From the NCBI GenBank assembly GCA_024645065.1, contig JAHEGP010000163.1:1-7390 (forward strand): 7,390 bases of DNA. Direction: 5' to 3'. A program made the position numbers and the translations under genes. The DNA comes from Cellvibrionales bacterium (GTDB taxonomy: Bacteria; Pseudomonadota; Gammaproteobacteria; Pseudomonadales; JAHEGP01). Of the stretch, positions 1 through 6,883 are shown in pieces (the first letter of the stretch is position 1; each line of letters starts with the position of its first letter). The notes under the pieces were generated by a model, which had not been told where the DNA came from, made no database searches, and saw only the letters and a program-made list of their open reading frames with translations.

Positions 1-884
1 CGGATGTGATCCTGGATCTGCGCAATCTGGATGAAACCTACCACCTCGACAAGATCTATGTGGTCGACTCCGATGATCGACTGGTGGGAAGCCTGGATGT
101 GCGCTGGTTGGCGATCAAGCCGCGGCGAGCGAAAATCGCGGATATCATGGAGACCGACATCCAGATGCTGTCGGCGCGGCTGGAGCCGGCCGAGGCGATT
201 CGCATCCTGGTGGGCAGCCAGGAAAACCACCTGCCCGTCGTCGACGATGGCGGGCTCCTGTTGGGCATCTTCTCCTGCCTGCAGGCCATGGAAGTGTCGC
301 AGCACAATCTTGAAGAGCAGTTATTGCACCGGGGCAATGTGTCGGATGAGGACCTGTTCGCCCCGGTGCTTTCAAGCTCGCGCAAGCGGGCGGTGTGGCT
401 GGGGCTCAATCTGGTGACTGCTTTCATCGCGGCCGCGGTCATCAGCCTGTTCGACGCGACCATCGCCGAGGTGGTGGCGTTGGCGGTGTTGATGCCGATC
501 GTGGCGAGTATGGGGGGTATCGCCGGTAGCCAAACCCTCACCCTGACGATACGCGGCCTGGCGGTCGGTCAGCTCAGTGATGCCAATACCCGGGCGCTGG
601 GGAAAAAGGAGTTGCTGGTGTCATTGCTCAACGGCTTGCTGTGGGCGCTGGTGGTTGGGTCCATTTGCACCTACTGGTTCGACAGCTGGCAACTTGCCGG
701 GATTATCGCGTTTGCTATTGTGATCAATATGCTGGTCGCGGCACTGTCCGGAATCCTGATTCCCCTGCTGCTGAACAAGGCCGGCATCGACCCGGCATTG
801 GCGGGCGCGGTCATTCTTACTACCGTTACCGATGTGGTGGGGTTTTTCGTCTTTCTCGGGCTGGCGACCCTTATTTTGCTCTGA
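1..884 (+). CDS. mgtE: Magnesium transporter MgtE, C-terminal part (5' end outside window)
   Basis: Inner-membrane Mg2+ channel/transporter of the MgtE family, which gates Mg2+ entry through cytosolic CBS domains. The frame is already open at base 3 (GAT codon before the GTG at 6), so the real start lies upstream. About 293 residues of the usual roughly 450 are visible; the N-terminal helical domain and the start of the first CBS domain are missing. Counting from the GTG, residues 1-105 are CBS sequence (HLPVVDDGGLLLGIF is the typical second-CBS core). A linker/plug-helix stretch follows, then about five membrane segments between residues 130 and 292. The pore signature PIVASMGGIAGSQTLT fits the family, as does TTVTDVVG with Asp276, which aligns with the conserved pore aspartate. 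The TGA stop is 36 bp from the convergent peptidase stop, and I see no clear terminator hairpin between them. Regulation cannot be judged because the promoter is outside the window. Confidence 0.93.
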   Translation, partial: DVILDLRNLDETYHLDKIYVVDSDDRLVGSLDVRWLAIKPRRAKIADIMETDIQMLSARLEPAEAIRILVGSQENHLPVVDDGGLLLGIFSCLQAMEVSQHNLEEQLLHRGNVSDEDLFAPVLSSSRKRAVWLGLNLVTAFIAAAVISLFDATIAEVVALAVLMPIVASMGGIAGSQTLTLTIRGLAVGQLSDANTRALGKKELLVSLLNGLLWALVVGSICTYWFDSWQLAGIIAFAIVINMLVAALSGILIPLLLNKAGIDPALAGAVILTTVTDVVGFFVFLGLATLILL

Positions 885-920
885 CAAGAGTGATATGCCG
901 TTAGCCGCAGGCCCGGAGTT

Positions 921-2918
921 TTACCACAGATTAACCCGCTCCGCTGGTGCAAGATACATCGCGTCCGAGGCTTGAGTGGCGTACGTTTCGTGGTACGCAT
1001 CCAGGTTTCTCAGGGTACCGTTGGCGCGGTATTCGGCCGGGGGATGGGGATCGGCCTGCAGCAGGTTCAGTACCACTTCTGGTCGGATTTTGCTGCGCCA
1101 GGTGATGGCAATGCGGGCGAGGAACCGCTCCATCTCAAGCTTGCTTGCACCCTGGCGCCTGAGCTGTTTTTGGTAGGCGCGCAGGGCGATTTCGGCACCG
1201 CTGAGGTCACCAATGATCTCGCCAATCTCAAGCTCGCCGTTGAGCTTGTATCCGGGCAATATTTCATAGGCATTTGCCTGCTCGATGAGTTTCCGGCGCA
1301 GAGAGTCGAAGCGTGCGGCATCGCTTTCAGTCCACCAGTTGGCAAGGTTGCCGTCAGCGTCAAAGCGACTGCCCTGGTCGTCGAAGCCATGACCTATTTC
1401 GTGGCCGATAACAAAACCGATGCCGCCGTAGTTGACTGCAAGGTCACCGTCAGCGGCGTAAAAGGGTTGCGTCAAAATTCCCGCCAGCAGCACAAAGGTA
1501 TTGGTGCCCGGGTTATAGAAGGCATTCACTTCCTGGGGTGGCACCGCCCATTCACTGCGATCTACCGCACGACCCAGCTTGTCGATATTGCGCTGGTGTT
1601 CATAGGCTGCAATCCGCTTGTGGTTGCCTACCAGGTCCCGGTTATCGATGCGCAGGGTCGAGTAATCCTGCCACTGGTCCGGATAGCCGATTTGAAAAGA
1701 CATTTTGTCGAGCTTTTGCAGGGCGCTGCGGCGGGTATCGGGACCCAGGCGACCTGACTCGCTGATCGCCAGTCTGTATTCTTCCTTGATGGCATCCACG
1801 ATTCCCGCCACCCGGTTTTTGATGCTGTCGTCAAAATAGGCATCGACATAAAGCTTTCCCAGCAACATGCCCACGTTGTCATTGAGGTATGCCACCGCCA
1901 GTTGCCACTGCACGGGGCGGACATCGTAGAGGCCGCGCTGAATGTCGTAGGCGCTGGTCACCGCAGTGAAATCGTCACTCAGGAGCTCGGCATAATGCAT
2001 GACCACCCGGGCGGCCAGGTATTGTCGCCAGCGACCCACACTGGTTTGGTCGAATACAGCTCGCAGTTGTTGCAGGTAATCGGGTTGCATCACATTGATT
2101 GCTTCGCTGGCGGCGATTCCCAGCGCAGCCAGTTGTGCGTCGGTAAAGAGTTCGGGAGTGCTCGCAACCAGCTGCGGGTGGGTGGTGATATTGTAGGTTC
2201 GCTCAACATCGCGGTTGTCCACATTGCTGTTCTGGATGCGGGCAAGCCGTGTTTCCAGGGCGATGACTTCAGTGGCCATGTCGTCGGCATCGGGGTAACC
2301 CGCCAGTGCCAGTAACTGGCTCATTGCCGAGTGCAAATACACCCGTTGTCGGACCGACCGGGTATCATTTTCCACATAGTAGTCGCGATCAATGCTCAGG
2401 CCCGCCTGGGAAATGTGAACGATGTTGCGGTTCGAGTCCTGGTAGTCAGCATCGACGAAGGCTACCCAGGGCACCGTGATGCCCTGGCGTTGCAAGCGGG
2501 CAAACATCAGCGCTATCTGCTGGTGGGAATCGAGTGTGCTGATTTTTCCGAGCTCGCCCTGAATCGGCCCGGATCCCAGGCGGTTGCGCTGTGCCAGCGC
2601 GTTGAAACTCTGGTACAGCGCGGCGACTTTCTCTTCCTCAGCACTGCGCTCTGCCGCATTCGGTAATGTCATGACCAGCTGTTTCATGCGATCGTGCACG
2701 CTATCCTGGATGATGACGAAATTGTTGATCCCGGCCCGGTCGGCGGGAATAACGGTCTGCGCCAACCAATCCCGGTTGATGTATTGGTAGAAATTCTCTG
2801 TGGCAGCGGGGCTTGTTACAGGTTTCTCGGCCGCCGCAGGTGCCGGCTTGAGGCCGCCGCAAGCCTGCAGGAACATCAAGCTGGCGATGACAAAGACGTA
2901 TAATCGATGGTGTCTCAT
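921..2918 (-). CDS. M13 family zinc metallopeptidase (neprilysin/PepO-like), predicted lipoprotein
   Basis: A 665-residue zinc endopeptidase of family M13, normal length for the family, which cleaves peptides outside the cytoplasm. The start at 2918 is chosen because AGGAGG lies 11 nt upstream and the protein then opens with a lipoprotein signal: MRHH, a hydrophobic stretch, and lipobox LQAC with Cys at about residue 20. The frame stays open to an ATG at 3035, but that would put 39 unrelated residues before the signal. The N-terminal M13 domain begins with FYQYINRDWL. The catalytic domain has NAFYNPGTNTF, then HEIGH (506-510, two zinc ligands and the catalytic Glu), GEIIGD (Glu567 third zinc ligand, Asp571), DPH (His625) and RANG (Arg631). 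The 6-residue His-Arg spacing matches neprilysin, and the protein ends in the family-typical Trp. All catalytic residues are present, so it should be active. Substrate is unknown. It is last in the minus-strand run and is separated from the phosphoesterase by 153 bp, so it may have its own promoter. Confidence 0.94.
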   Translation of the reverse strand: MRHHRLYVFVIASLMFLQACGGLKPAPAAAEKPVTSPAATENFYQYINRDWLAQTVIPADRAGINNFVIIQDSVHDRMKQLVMTLPNAAERSAEEEKVAALYQSFNALAQRNRLGSGPIQGELGKISTLDSHQQIALMFARLQRQGITVPWVAFVDADYQDSNRNIVHISQAGLSIDRDYYVENDTRSVRQRVYLHSAMSQLLALAGYPDADDMATEVIALETRLARIQNSNVDNRDVERTYNITTHPQLVASTPELFTDAQLAALGIAASEAINVMQPDYLQQLRAVFDQTSVGRWRQYLAARVVMHYAELLSDDFTAVTSAYDIQRGLYDVRPVQWQLAVAYLNDNVGMLLGKLYVDAYFDDSIKNRVAGIVDAIKEEYRLAISESGRLGPDTRRSALQKLDKMSFQIGYPDQWQDYSTLRIDNRDLVGNHKRIAAYEHQRNIDKLGRAVDRSEWAVPPQEVNAFYNPGTNTFVLLAGILTQPFYAADGDLAVNYGGIGFVIGHEIGHGFDDQGSRFDADGNLANWWTESDAARFDSLRRKLIEQANAYEILPGYKLNGELEIGEIIGDLSGAEIALRAYQKQLRRQGASKLEMERFLARIAITWRSKIRPEVVLNLLQADPHPPAEYRANGTLRNLDAYHETYATQASDAMYLAPAERVNLW

Positions 2919-2929
2919 GGCCTTGTAAA

Positions 2930-2935
2930 CCTCCT
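2930..2935 (-). promoter_or_regulatory. Strong Shine-Dalgarno (AGGAGG) for the M13 peptidase
   Basis: The minus strand reads AGGAGG, a full match to the anti-SD core, 11 nt before the ATG at 2918. The spacing is slightly long but acceptable. It decides the start codon in favour of 2918 over the in-frame upstream ATG at 3035. Confidence 0.8.
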
Positions 2936-3071
2936 GTCCGGCGCCGCAGTGCCCGCTGAGTGGAAATGTTGAAAACGGCAGTTCTGAATGGCTATGATTG
3001 CCTGCAGTTCCGGCGCCACAGGCCCGAGCTTGCATGGGCGAGCGGGCATCGCTGCCTTGCTGGCGGACAGT

Positions 3072-4010
3072 CTACAGGTAAAAGAAACTGTCGTTGCGCA
3101 GCTTATGTTCGCCGTCCCAACGATAGGCCACCAGCTTCTCGCCCCGCCCCATGCTGTAGTCCACGCAGGCGACGTTGCCAGCCATGATCCTGGGAGTACC
3201 GGTTTGCCAGTAGTGCCCGACGAATACCGGCGGGCCGTCCTCGGGGTAACCAAGCAGTGCCCCGGGGTCGACCCGGGTGTCGGGTAAGCGCTTGATGACT
3301 TGGGGCGGACCCAGTGCGAAATGGCGGTAGTTGGCAGGCTCATTGAGCCACCAGCGCGTGCGCATGCGGTGGCGGGTAATGCCGTACGCATCCTGGTAGT
3401 GGTAACCCGGGGGAAGGTCGATCTCGTGACCCTTGAGCAGGGTTTCCAGTTGCTCGAAGGCCTGGGTTCCCGGTTTATGCCCGGCGACCAGCAGCTCGAC
3501 GGGCGCTGAACCGTCGGCATTGAGCTGGGGTTTTAGCTGCTCCAGGAAAGCCTCGTGCCAGCAGGCATGAACCACCCGTATCTCTCCCAGGTCGAGGAAC
3601 AGCGGCAGCGAAGCGAAGAAATCGATGGCCTGTTGCAACTGCTGTTCGCGCTGCAGCCGTTGGGGATCCAGATACTCATGGAGAAACGCAAGATGCTGGG
3701 TCAGGTTTCTGTTGCTGCGGGGGCGCAGCCAGTCAAAGCGGGAATCCTCGTAGTGAAATGCCCAGGCGTTGAATTCGTGGTTGCCCATCACGCAGCGCCC
3801 GCTGCCGGCGGCGACCATTGCCATCACGGTCTCAAGCACCATGTGGTTCTGGCTGCCGCGGTCGATCAGGTCGCCGACAAACAGGGCCTCGCGGGCAGGA
3901 TGGCGGAACACCCCATGATCCAGGTGGTAACCGAGCTTTTTCAGCAGCGCGTGGAGCTGGTCACCATGACCATGGACATCTCCGATAATATCGTAACCTT
4001 CGGGCGGCAT
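3072..4010 (-). CDS. Calcineurin-like metallophosphoesterase (PPP/ApaH-like)
   Basis: A 312-residue cytoplasmic metallophosphoesterase with the complete dinuclear-metal signature: GDVHG (10-14, Asp11 and His13), GDLIDRG (46-52, Asp47, Asp50 and Arg51), GNHE (76-79), a later metal-site His in VVHACWH (His148) and VGHYW (His266). No signal peptide is visible. The motif style resembles PPP-type phosphatases and diadenosine tetraphosphatases, but the long segment between GNHE and the C-terminal GHYW block is typical of a separate, poorly characterised proteobacterial group, so substrate (phosphoprotein, Ap4A or another phosphoester) is not assignable. The start at 4010 (MPPEGYDIIGDVHG) lies 13 bp after the large-subunit stop. 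In-frame ATGs at 4037, 4091 and 4109 overlap the upstream gene, add sequence without domain support, and none has a good Shine-Dalgarno, so the exact start is uncertain. The close spacing suggests cotranscription with the oxidoreductase, with no obvious functional link. Confidence 0.88.
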   Translation of the reverse strand: MPPEGYDIIGDVHGHGDQLHALLKKLGYHLDHGVFRHPAREALFVGDLIDRGSQNHMVLETVMAMVAAGSGRCVMGNHEFNAWAFHYEDSRFDWLRPRSNRNLTQHLAFLHEYLDPQRLQREQQLQQAIDFFASLPLFLDLGEIRVVHACWHEAFLEQLKPQLNADGSAPVELLVAGHKPGTQAFEQLETLLKGHEIDLPPGYHYQDAYGITRHRMRTRWWLNEPANYRHFALGPPQVIKRLPDTRVDPGALLGYPEDGPPVFVGHYWQTGTPRIMAGNVACVDYSMGRGEKLVAYRWDGEHKLRNDSFFYL

Positions 4011-4023
4011 GGCTTGAGCGCTT

Positions 4024-6243
4024 TTACACCAGGCCATGTTTGGCAAGGGGCAGGCGACGTATTCGCTGCCCGGTGGCGCCAAAGATGGCATTGCATAATG
4101 CCGGTGCAACCGGTGGCGTTGGCGGCTCGCCCACCCCGGTGGGCGGGTGGTCAGAGTCGACCAGGTGGATATCCAGCGGCGGCGACTGGTGCATGCGCAG
4201 CACCGGATAGTCGTGGAAATTGCTCTGCTGTATGCGCCCGTTCAAGGTGGTGATCTCGCCATAAAGGGCCAGGCTCAGGCCAAATATGGTGCCCCCCTCC
4301 ATCTGGGATTTAACCCGGTCGGGATTGACGACCTGACCGACATCGATCGCACTGCTTACCCGCTCGATTTTGATTTTACCTCCCTCGCCACGGGACACTT
4401 CGACGATAGTCGCAGCGTAGCTGAGGAAACTGCGGTGGGCGGCGATCCCCAGGGCATGCCCGGCGGGCAGGGTTTTCCCCCAGTCTGCCGCGGCCATGAC
4501 GGTTTCGGTAACCTTGCGCAACCGTGCCGTATCGATGGGGAACTCACTGAGCGGCATGCCGTAATTACTGTAGCTGGCATCCTCACCCAGGTCGACCATG
4601 CGGTCCGGGCCGATCAGATCCAGCAGGTATTCGGCGGGGTCGCGCTCGGCTGCCAGGGCCAGTTCATGGGCAAAACAATTGATGCCGAAGGCGTGCTGGA
4701 TGTTACACACCGAGCGCAGCCAGCCGATTCGCACCACGGGCTCCGGCTTTGCGCCTTCAACCCGGACATTACTGATCGCGAAGGGCATATCGACACAGCC
4801 CTGGCTCAGGTTGTTGATGTTGTCAGCACCCTTTTCAAAGGTGGTGCCAATCGAGGGGAAGTTCGAGCGGTGCAACCACGCCAGGGGCATCTTGTCTTGC
4901 CCCAGCCCGGCTTTGAGGTACTGGGCGCTAACCCCGTGGTAGTAGTCGTGGCGAATATCATCCGGCCGGCTCCAGCACAGCTTGACGGGTGCATTGACGG
5001 CGCGACTGACCCATGCGGCCTCGAGGATAAAATCGGGTTTCGATTTGCGGCCAAAACCGCCGCCGAGCAGGGTGACGTTGATAACCACATCGTCCTCGTC
5101 GAGACTGAAGAGCCTGGCCAGTTCGGTGCGGGCGCCCTGGGGGTTTTGGGTCGGTGCCCAGACTTCACAGGCATTGGCGCGAAAGCGCACGGTTGCCACC
5201 GGGGGCTCCATGGTGGCATGGGCCAGGTAGGGCACCACGTACTCGGCTTCAACGAGCTGTTCGGCATCGTTAAAACCCTTGTCGACGTCGCCCTGGTTGC
5301 GGGCTATCAGGCCCGGTTGCCGCGCGCCCGCCTCCAGGGTCTTGATATAGTGTTCGCTGTCGTCGGTGGTATGGGGGCCTGAGTTCCAGTTGACCTGGAG
5401 TGCCTCAACTGCCTTCAGCGCGGTCCAGGTGTTGGCCGCAACCACTGCGATGCCAGCCAGCGGGTGAAACCCGGGGGCACCAACAGGGCCGGGGATTTCC
5501 ACGATATCGACAACGCCCTTCATGGCCCGCGCGGCGTCGGCGTTGTAGCTGTTGACGCTGCCACCAATGGCCGGGCAGCGCTTGACCGCGGCATACAGCA
5601 TGCCCGGTAGTTGTACATCGATGCCAAAGCCGGCCCGGCCGGTGGTGATGTCTGCGCCATCGACAATCGGCATGGGCTTGCCAATGTAGCGAAACTGGTC
5701 CGGGCTTTTGAGCGAGGGCTTGAAGCCCCTGGGCAGCTTGACCTCCCGGGCCGCGACCGCCAGCTCGCCGTAACCGAGCTCCCGTCCAGTTGCCCGATGC
5801 ACGATTTTGTGGAGGTCGCTGCTGCACTCCTCGACCGCTACCGACCATTGCCTGGCCGCGGCGGATTGCAGCAGGTAGCGGGCGCTGGCGCCGAATTCGC
5901 GCATCCGCTGGTAGTGGTTGCGAATGCTGCGGGAGCCGTCGGTATCCTGGTTGCCGTACTCCCTGTCGCCCACGGCCTGGGTTACCAACACCTGATCCCA
6001 ATCGGCATCGAGCTCGTCGGCAAGGATTTGTGGCAGGCTGGAGCGCACCCCCTGACCCATCTCGGAGCGGGCGGCGGTGATCGTGACCTTGCCGTCAGGG
6101 TCGATGGCCACGAACAGGTTGGGGCGCACGCCGTCGCCATGGGCGAGCTTGGCGTCGGAAAGGCAAGCGCTCAACATCAGGCCGCTGGCGGTAATGCCGG
6201 TCAGGGCCAGGAATTCGCGACGCGTGGGTCGGTGTATTTTCAT
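4024..6243 (-). CDS. iorB: Molybdopterin-binding large subunit, xanthine dehydrogenase/aldehyde oxidase family (IorB-like), Tat-exported
   Basis: A 739-residue catalytic subunit of a two-subunit molybdenum hydroxylase, resembling isoquinoline 1-oxidoreductase beta. The family hydroxylates N-heterocycles or oxidises aldehydes with water as oxygen donor and passes electrons to the [2Fe-2S] subunit. A twin-arginine signal is visible (TRREFLAL, Arg8-Arg9), followed by a hydrophobic stretch and LSAC (24-27), a lipobox-like end. SEMGQGVRSSLPQ (60-72) is typical of the IorB-like N-terminal half. The hammerhead domain starts near YIGKPMP (186). HATMEP (342-347), GGGFGRK (394-400, cofactor loop) and GVGEPPTPP (703-711, Glu706 as the likely catalytic base) follow, so the protein looks complete and active. 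Its ATG overlaps the small-subunit TGA (ATGA), with GGAG 10 nt upstream, indicating translational coupling. The symbol follows the usual family naming; isoquinoline itself need not be the substrate. No XdhC-type maturation factor or cytochrome partner is in the window. Confidence 0.93.
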   Translation of the reverse strand: MKIHRPTRREFLALTGITASGLMLSACLSDAKLAHGDGVRPNLFVAIDPDGKVTITAARSEMGQGVRSSLPQILADELDADWDQVLVTQAVGDREYGNQDTDGSRSIRNHYQRMREFGASARYLLQSAAARQWSVAVEECSSDLHKIVHRATGRELGYGELAVAAREVKLPRGFKPSLKSPDQFRYIGKPMPIVDGADITTGRAGFGIDVQLPGMLYAAVKRCPAIGGSVNSYNADAARAMKGVVDIVEIPGPVGAPGFHPLAGIAVVAANTWTALKAVEALQVNWNSGPHTTDDSEHYIKTLEAGARQPGLIARNQGDVDKGFNDAEQLVEAEYVVPYLAHATMEPPVATVRFRANACEVWAPTQNPQGARTELARLFSLDEDDVVINVTLLGGGFGRKSKPDFILEAAWVSRAVNAPVKLCWSRPDDIRHDYYHGVSAQYLKAGLGQDKMPLAWLHRSNFPSIGTTFEKGADNINNLSQGCVDMPFAISNVRVEGAKPEPVVRIGWLRSVCNIQHAFGINCFAHELALAAERDPAEYLLDLIGPDRMVDLGEDASYSNYGMPLSEFPIDTARLRKVTETVMAAADWGKTLPAGHALGIAAHRSFLSYAATIVEVSRGEGGKIKIERVSSAIDVGQVVNPDRVKSQMEGGTIFGLSLALYGEITTLNGRIQQSNFHDYPVLRMHQSPPLDIHLVDSDHPPTGVGEPPTPPVAPALCNAIFGATGQRIRRLPLAKHGLV

Positions 6244-6701
6244 TCTGCCTGCTCTCCGGCGGCCCGGTGAATGGCGGCGCGAATCCGTGGATAGGTACCG
6301 CAGCGGCAGATATTGCCACTCATGGCGCCGTCGATATCGGCGTCAGTAGGGTTGGGGTTCGATGCCAGCAGGGCGGCGGCACTCATGATTTGTCCCGGCT
6401 GGCAGTAGCCACACTGGGGCACGCCCAACGTTTGCCAGCTGCGCTGCAACGGGTGATCGCCAGCGCCTGACAGGCCTTCGATTGTAGTGATCTTTTTGCC
6501 TTCGACAGCCGCAACGGGAATGACGCAGGAACGTGTTGCCCGACCGTCAACGTGAACGGTGCAGGCACCGCACAAGCCGGCCCCACATCCATATTTGGTG
6601 CCCGTTAACTTCAATATGTCGCGCAGGTACCAAAGCAGCGGCATATCGACGTCGGCATCGACGACAACGGTTTCGCCATTGATCTCTAATGTTAGTCCCA
6701 T
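6240..6701 (-). CDS. iorA: (2Fe-2S)-binding small subunit of molybdenum hydroxylase (IorA-like)
   Basis: A 153-residue electron-transfer subunit with two [2Fe-2S] clusters that carries electrons from the molybdenum site of the large subunit. The N-terminal plant-ferredoxin fold holds Cys39, Cys44, Cys47 and Cys59 (YGCGAGLCGACTV). The C-terminal four-helix domain holds Cys97, Cys100, Cys132 and Cys134 (QCGYCQPGQIMSA and NICRCGTYPRI). The QPGQIMSA form, instead of the TPGM form common in three-subunit enzymes, favours the two-subunit IorA type, and no FAD subunit gene is present. Length is typical. The start at 6701 gives MGLTLEINGE at the expected family N-terminus, with AGGT 8 nt upstream; an in-frame ATG at 6740 would add 13 unconserved residues. 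No signal peptide is seen, so it is probably exported folded with the Tat-signal-bearing large subunit (inference). It is first in the minus-strand run, divergent from the phosphotriesterase gene. Confidence 0.94.
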   Translation of the reverse strand: MGLTLEINGETVVVDADVDMPLLWYLRDILKLTGTKYGCGAGLCGACTVHVDGRATRSCVIPVAAVEGKKITTIEGLSGAGDHPLQRSWQTLGVPQCGYCQPGQIMSAAALLASNPNPTDADIDGAMSGNICRCGTYPRIRAAIHRAAGEQAE

Positions 6702-6763
6702 TGCAGTTGACCTGTTACAGCTCGCGCTTTGGGAAAACATAACATGGCGACGACTCGGCTTCT

Positions 6764-6789
6764 ACCGGCAATGAACACCGGTAATGAAC
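6764..6789. repeat. 13-bp direct tandem repeat (ACCGGYAATGAAC x2)
   Basis: Two adjacent copies, ACCGGCAATGAAC (6764-6776) and ACCGGTAATGAAC (6777-6789), differ at one position and have no spacer. They lie 63 bp upstream of the iorA-like start and 95 bp upstream of the phosphotriesterase start. Head-to-tail sites in a divergent promoter region are typical of binding by transcription factors that recognise direct repeats. The regulator is not in the window and cannot be named. Confidence 0.6.
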
Positions 6790-6821
6790 GGCGCCGGCGG
6801 CCGGCTGGCTTGCTGGCGCCG
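6789..6821. repeat. GC-rich inverted repeat (7-bp arms)
   Basis: CGGCGCC (6789-6795) and GGCGCCG (6815-6821) are perfect inverted arms around a 19-nt GC-rich centre. It lies directly after the tandem repeat and just upstream of the candidate -35 of the phosphotriesterase gene, so it would not be in that gene's transcript if the promoter call is right. There is no T-tract on either strand, so it is not a typical intrinsic terminator. It could be an operator, or simply chance in GC-rich DNA. Confidence 0.35.
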
Positions 6822-6822
6822 C

Positions 6823-6851
6823 TTGAAGCCGGTCAGCGCAAGCGGCACAAT
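6823..6851 (+). promoter_or_regulatory. Candidate sigma70-like promoter for the phosphotriesterase gene
   Basis: TTGAAG (6823-6828) and CACAAT (6846-6851) are separated by exactly 17 bp. Each hexamer matches consensus at 4 of 6 positions. The position predicts transcription starting near 6858, just before the ribosome binding site at 6871. The hexamers are only moderate matches, so this is a candidate, not a firm call. Confidence 0.4.
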
Positions 6852-6870
6852 CACGACAGTAACCCAATCG

Positions 6871-6875
6871 AAGGA
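6871..6875 (+). promoter_or_regulatory. Shine-Dalgarno (AAGGA) for the phosphotriesterase-family gene
   Basis: AAGGA ends 8 nt before the ATG at 6884, a near-ideal spacing. It supports the start at 6884 over the next in-frame ATG four codons later. Confidence 0.7.
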
Positions 6876-6883
6876 AATTGGCG

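Larger units (their letters stand above)
6702..6883. promoter_or_regulatory. Divergent intergenic control region between iorA-like and phosphotriesterase genes
   Basis: This 182-bp gap separates two divergently transcribed starts and should hold both promoters. It contains a 13-bp tandem repeat, a GC-rich inverted repeat, a plausible + strand promoter and the + strand ribosome binding site, listed separately. For the minus-strand operon a TATGTT (-10-like) occurs at about 6741-6736, but I see no convincing -35 at the right distance, so that promoter is not assigned. It may depend on an activator. No RNA gene or ORF with family signatures was seen here. Confidence 0.7.

Noticed and set aside
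885..920. Possible bidirectional terminator between the convergent MgtE and M13 genes
   Set aside because: The 36-bp gap contains only very short self-complementary stretches and no stem followed by a T-run on either strand.
972..1757. A 261-residue + strand frame opposite the M13 peptidase catalytic domain
   Set aside because: It mirrors the codon structure of the peptidase, including the HEIGH region, and has no family signature or ribosome binding site of its own.
2919..3071. Terminator or promoter in the gap between the phosphoesterase and the peptidase
   Set aside because: A GCCCG/CGGGC pair with a long loop is present, but there is no T-tract. No hexamer pair with good spacing was convincing, so only the ribosome binding site is reported.
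2915..3520. A 201-residue minus-strand frame bridging the phosphoesterase and peptidase genes
   Set aside because: It overlaps the real phosphoesterase in another frame and has arginine/proline/serine-rich shadow composition with no motif.
4128..4145. Perfect inverted repeat CGCCCACC-CC-GGTGGGCG near the end of the large-subunit gene
   Set aside because: It falls on the codons for the conserved PTGVGEPP motif around catalytic Glu706, so the protein sequence explains it. It has no T-tract and lies over 100 nt before the stop.
4147..5382. A 411-residue open frame on the + strand antisense to the large subunit
   Set aside because: It lies wholly opposite a gene with strong family motifs, shows no recognisable domain, and is the sort of long shadow frame expected opposite GC-rich coding sequence.
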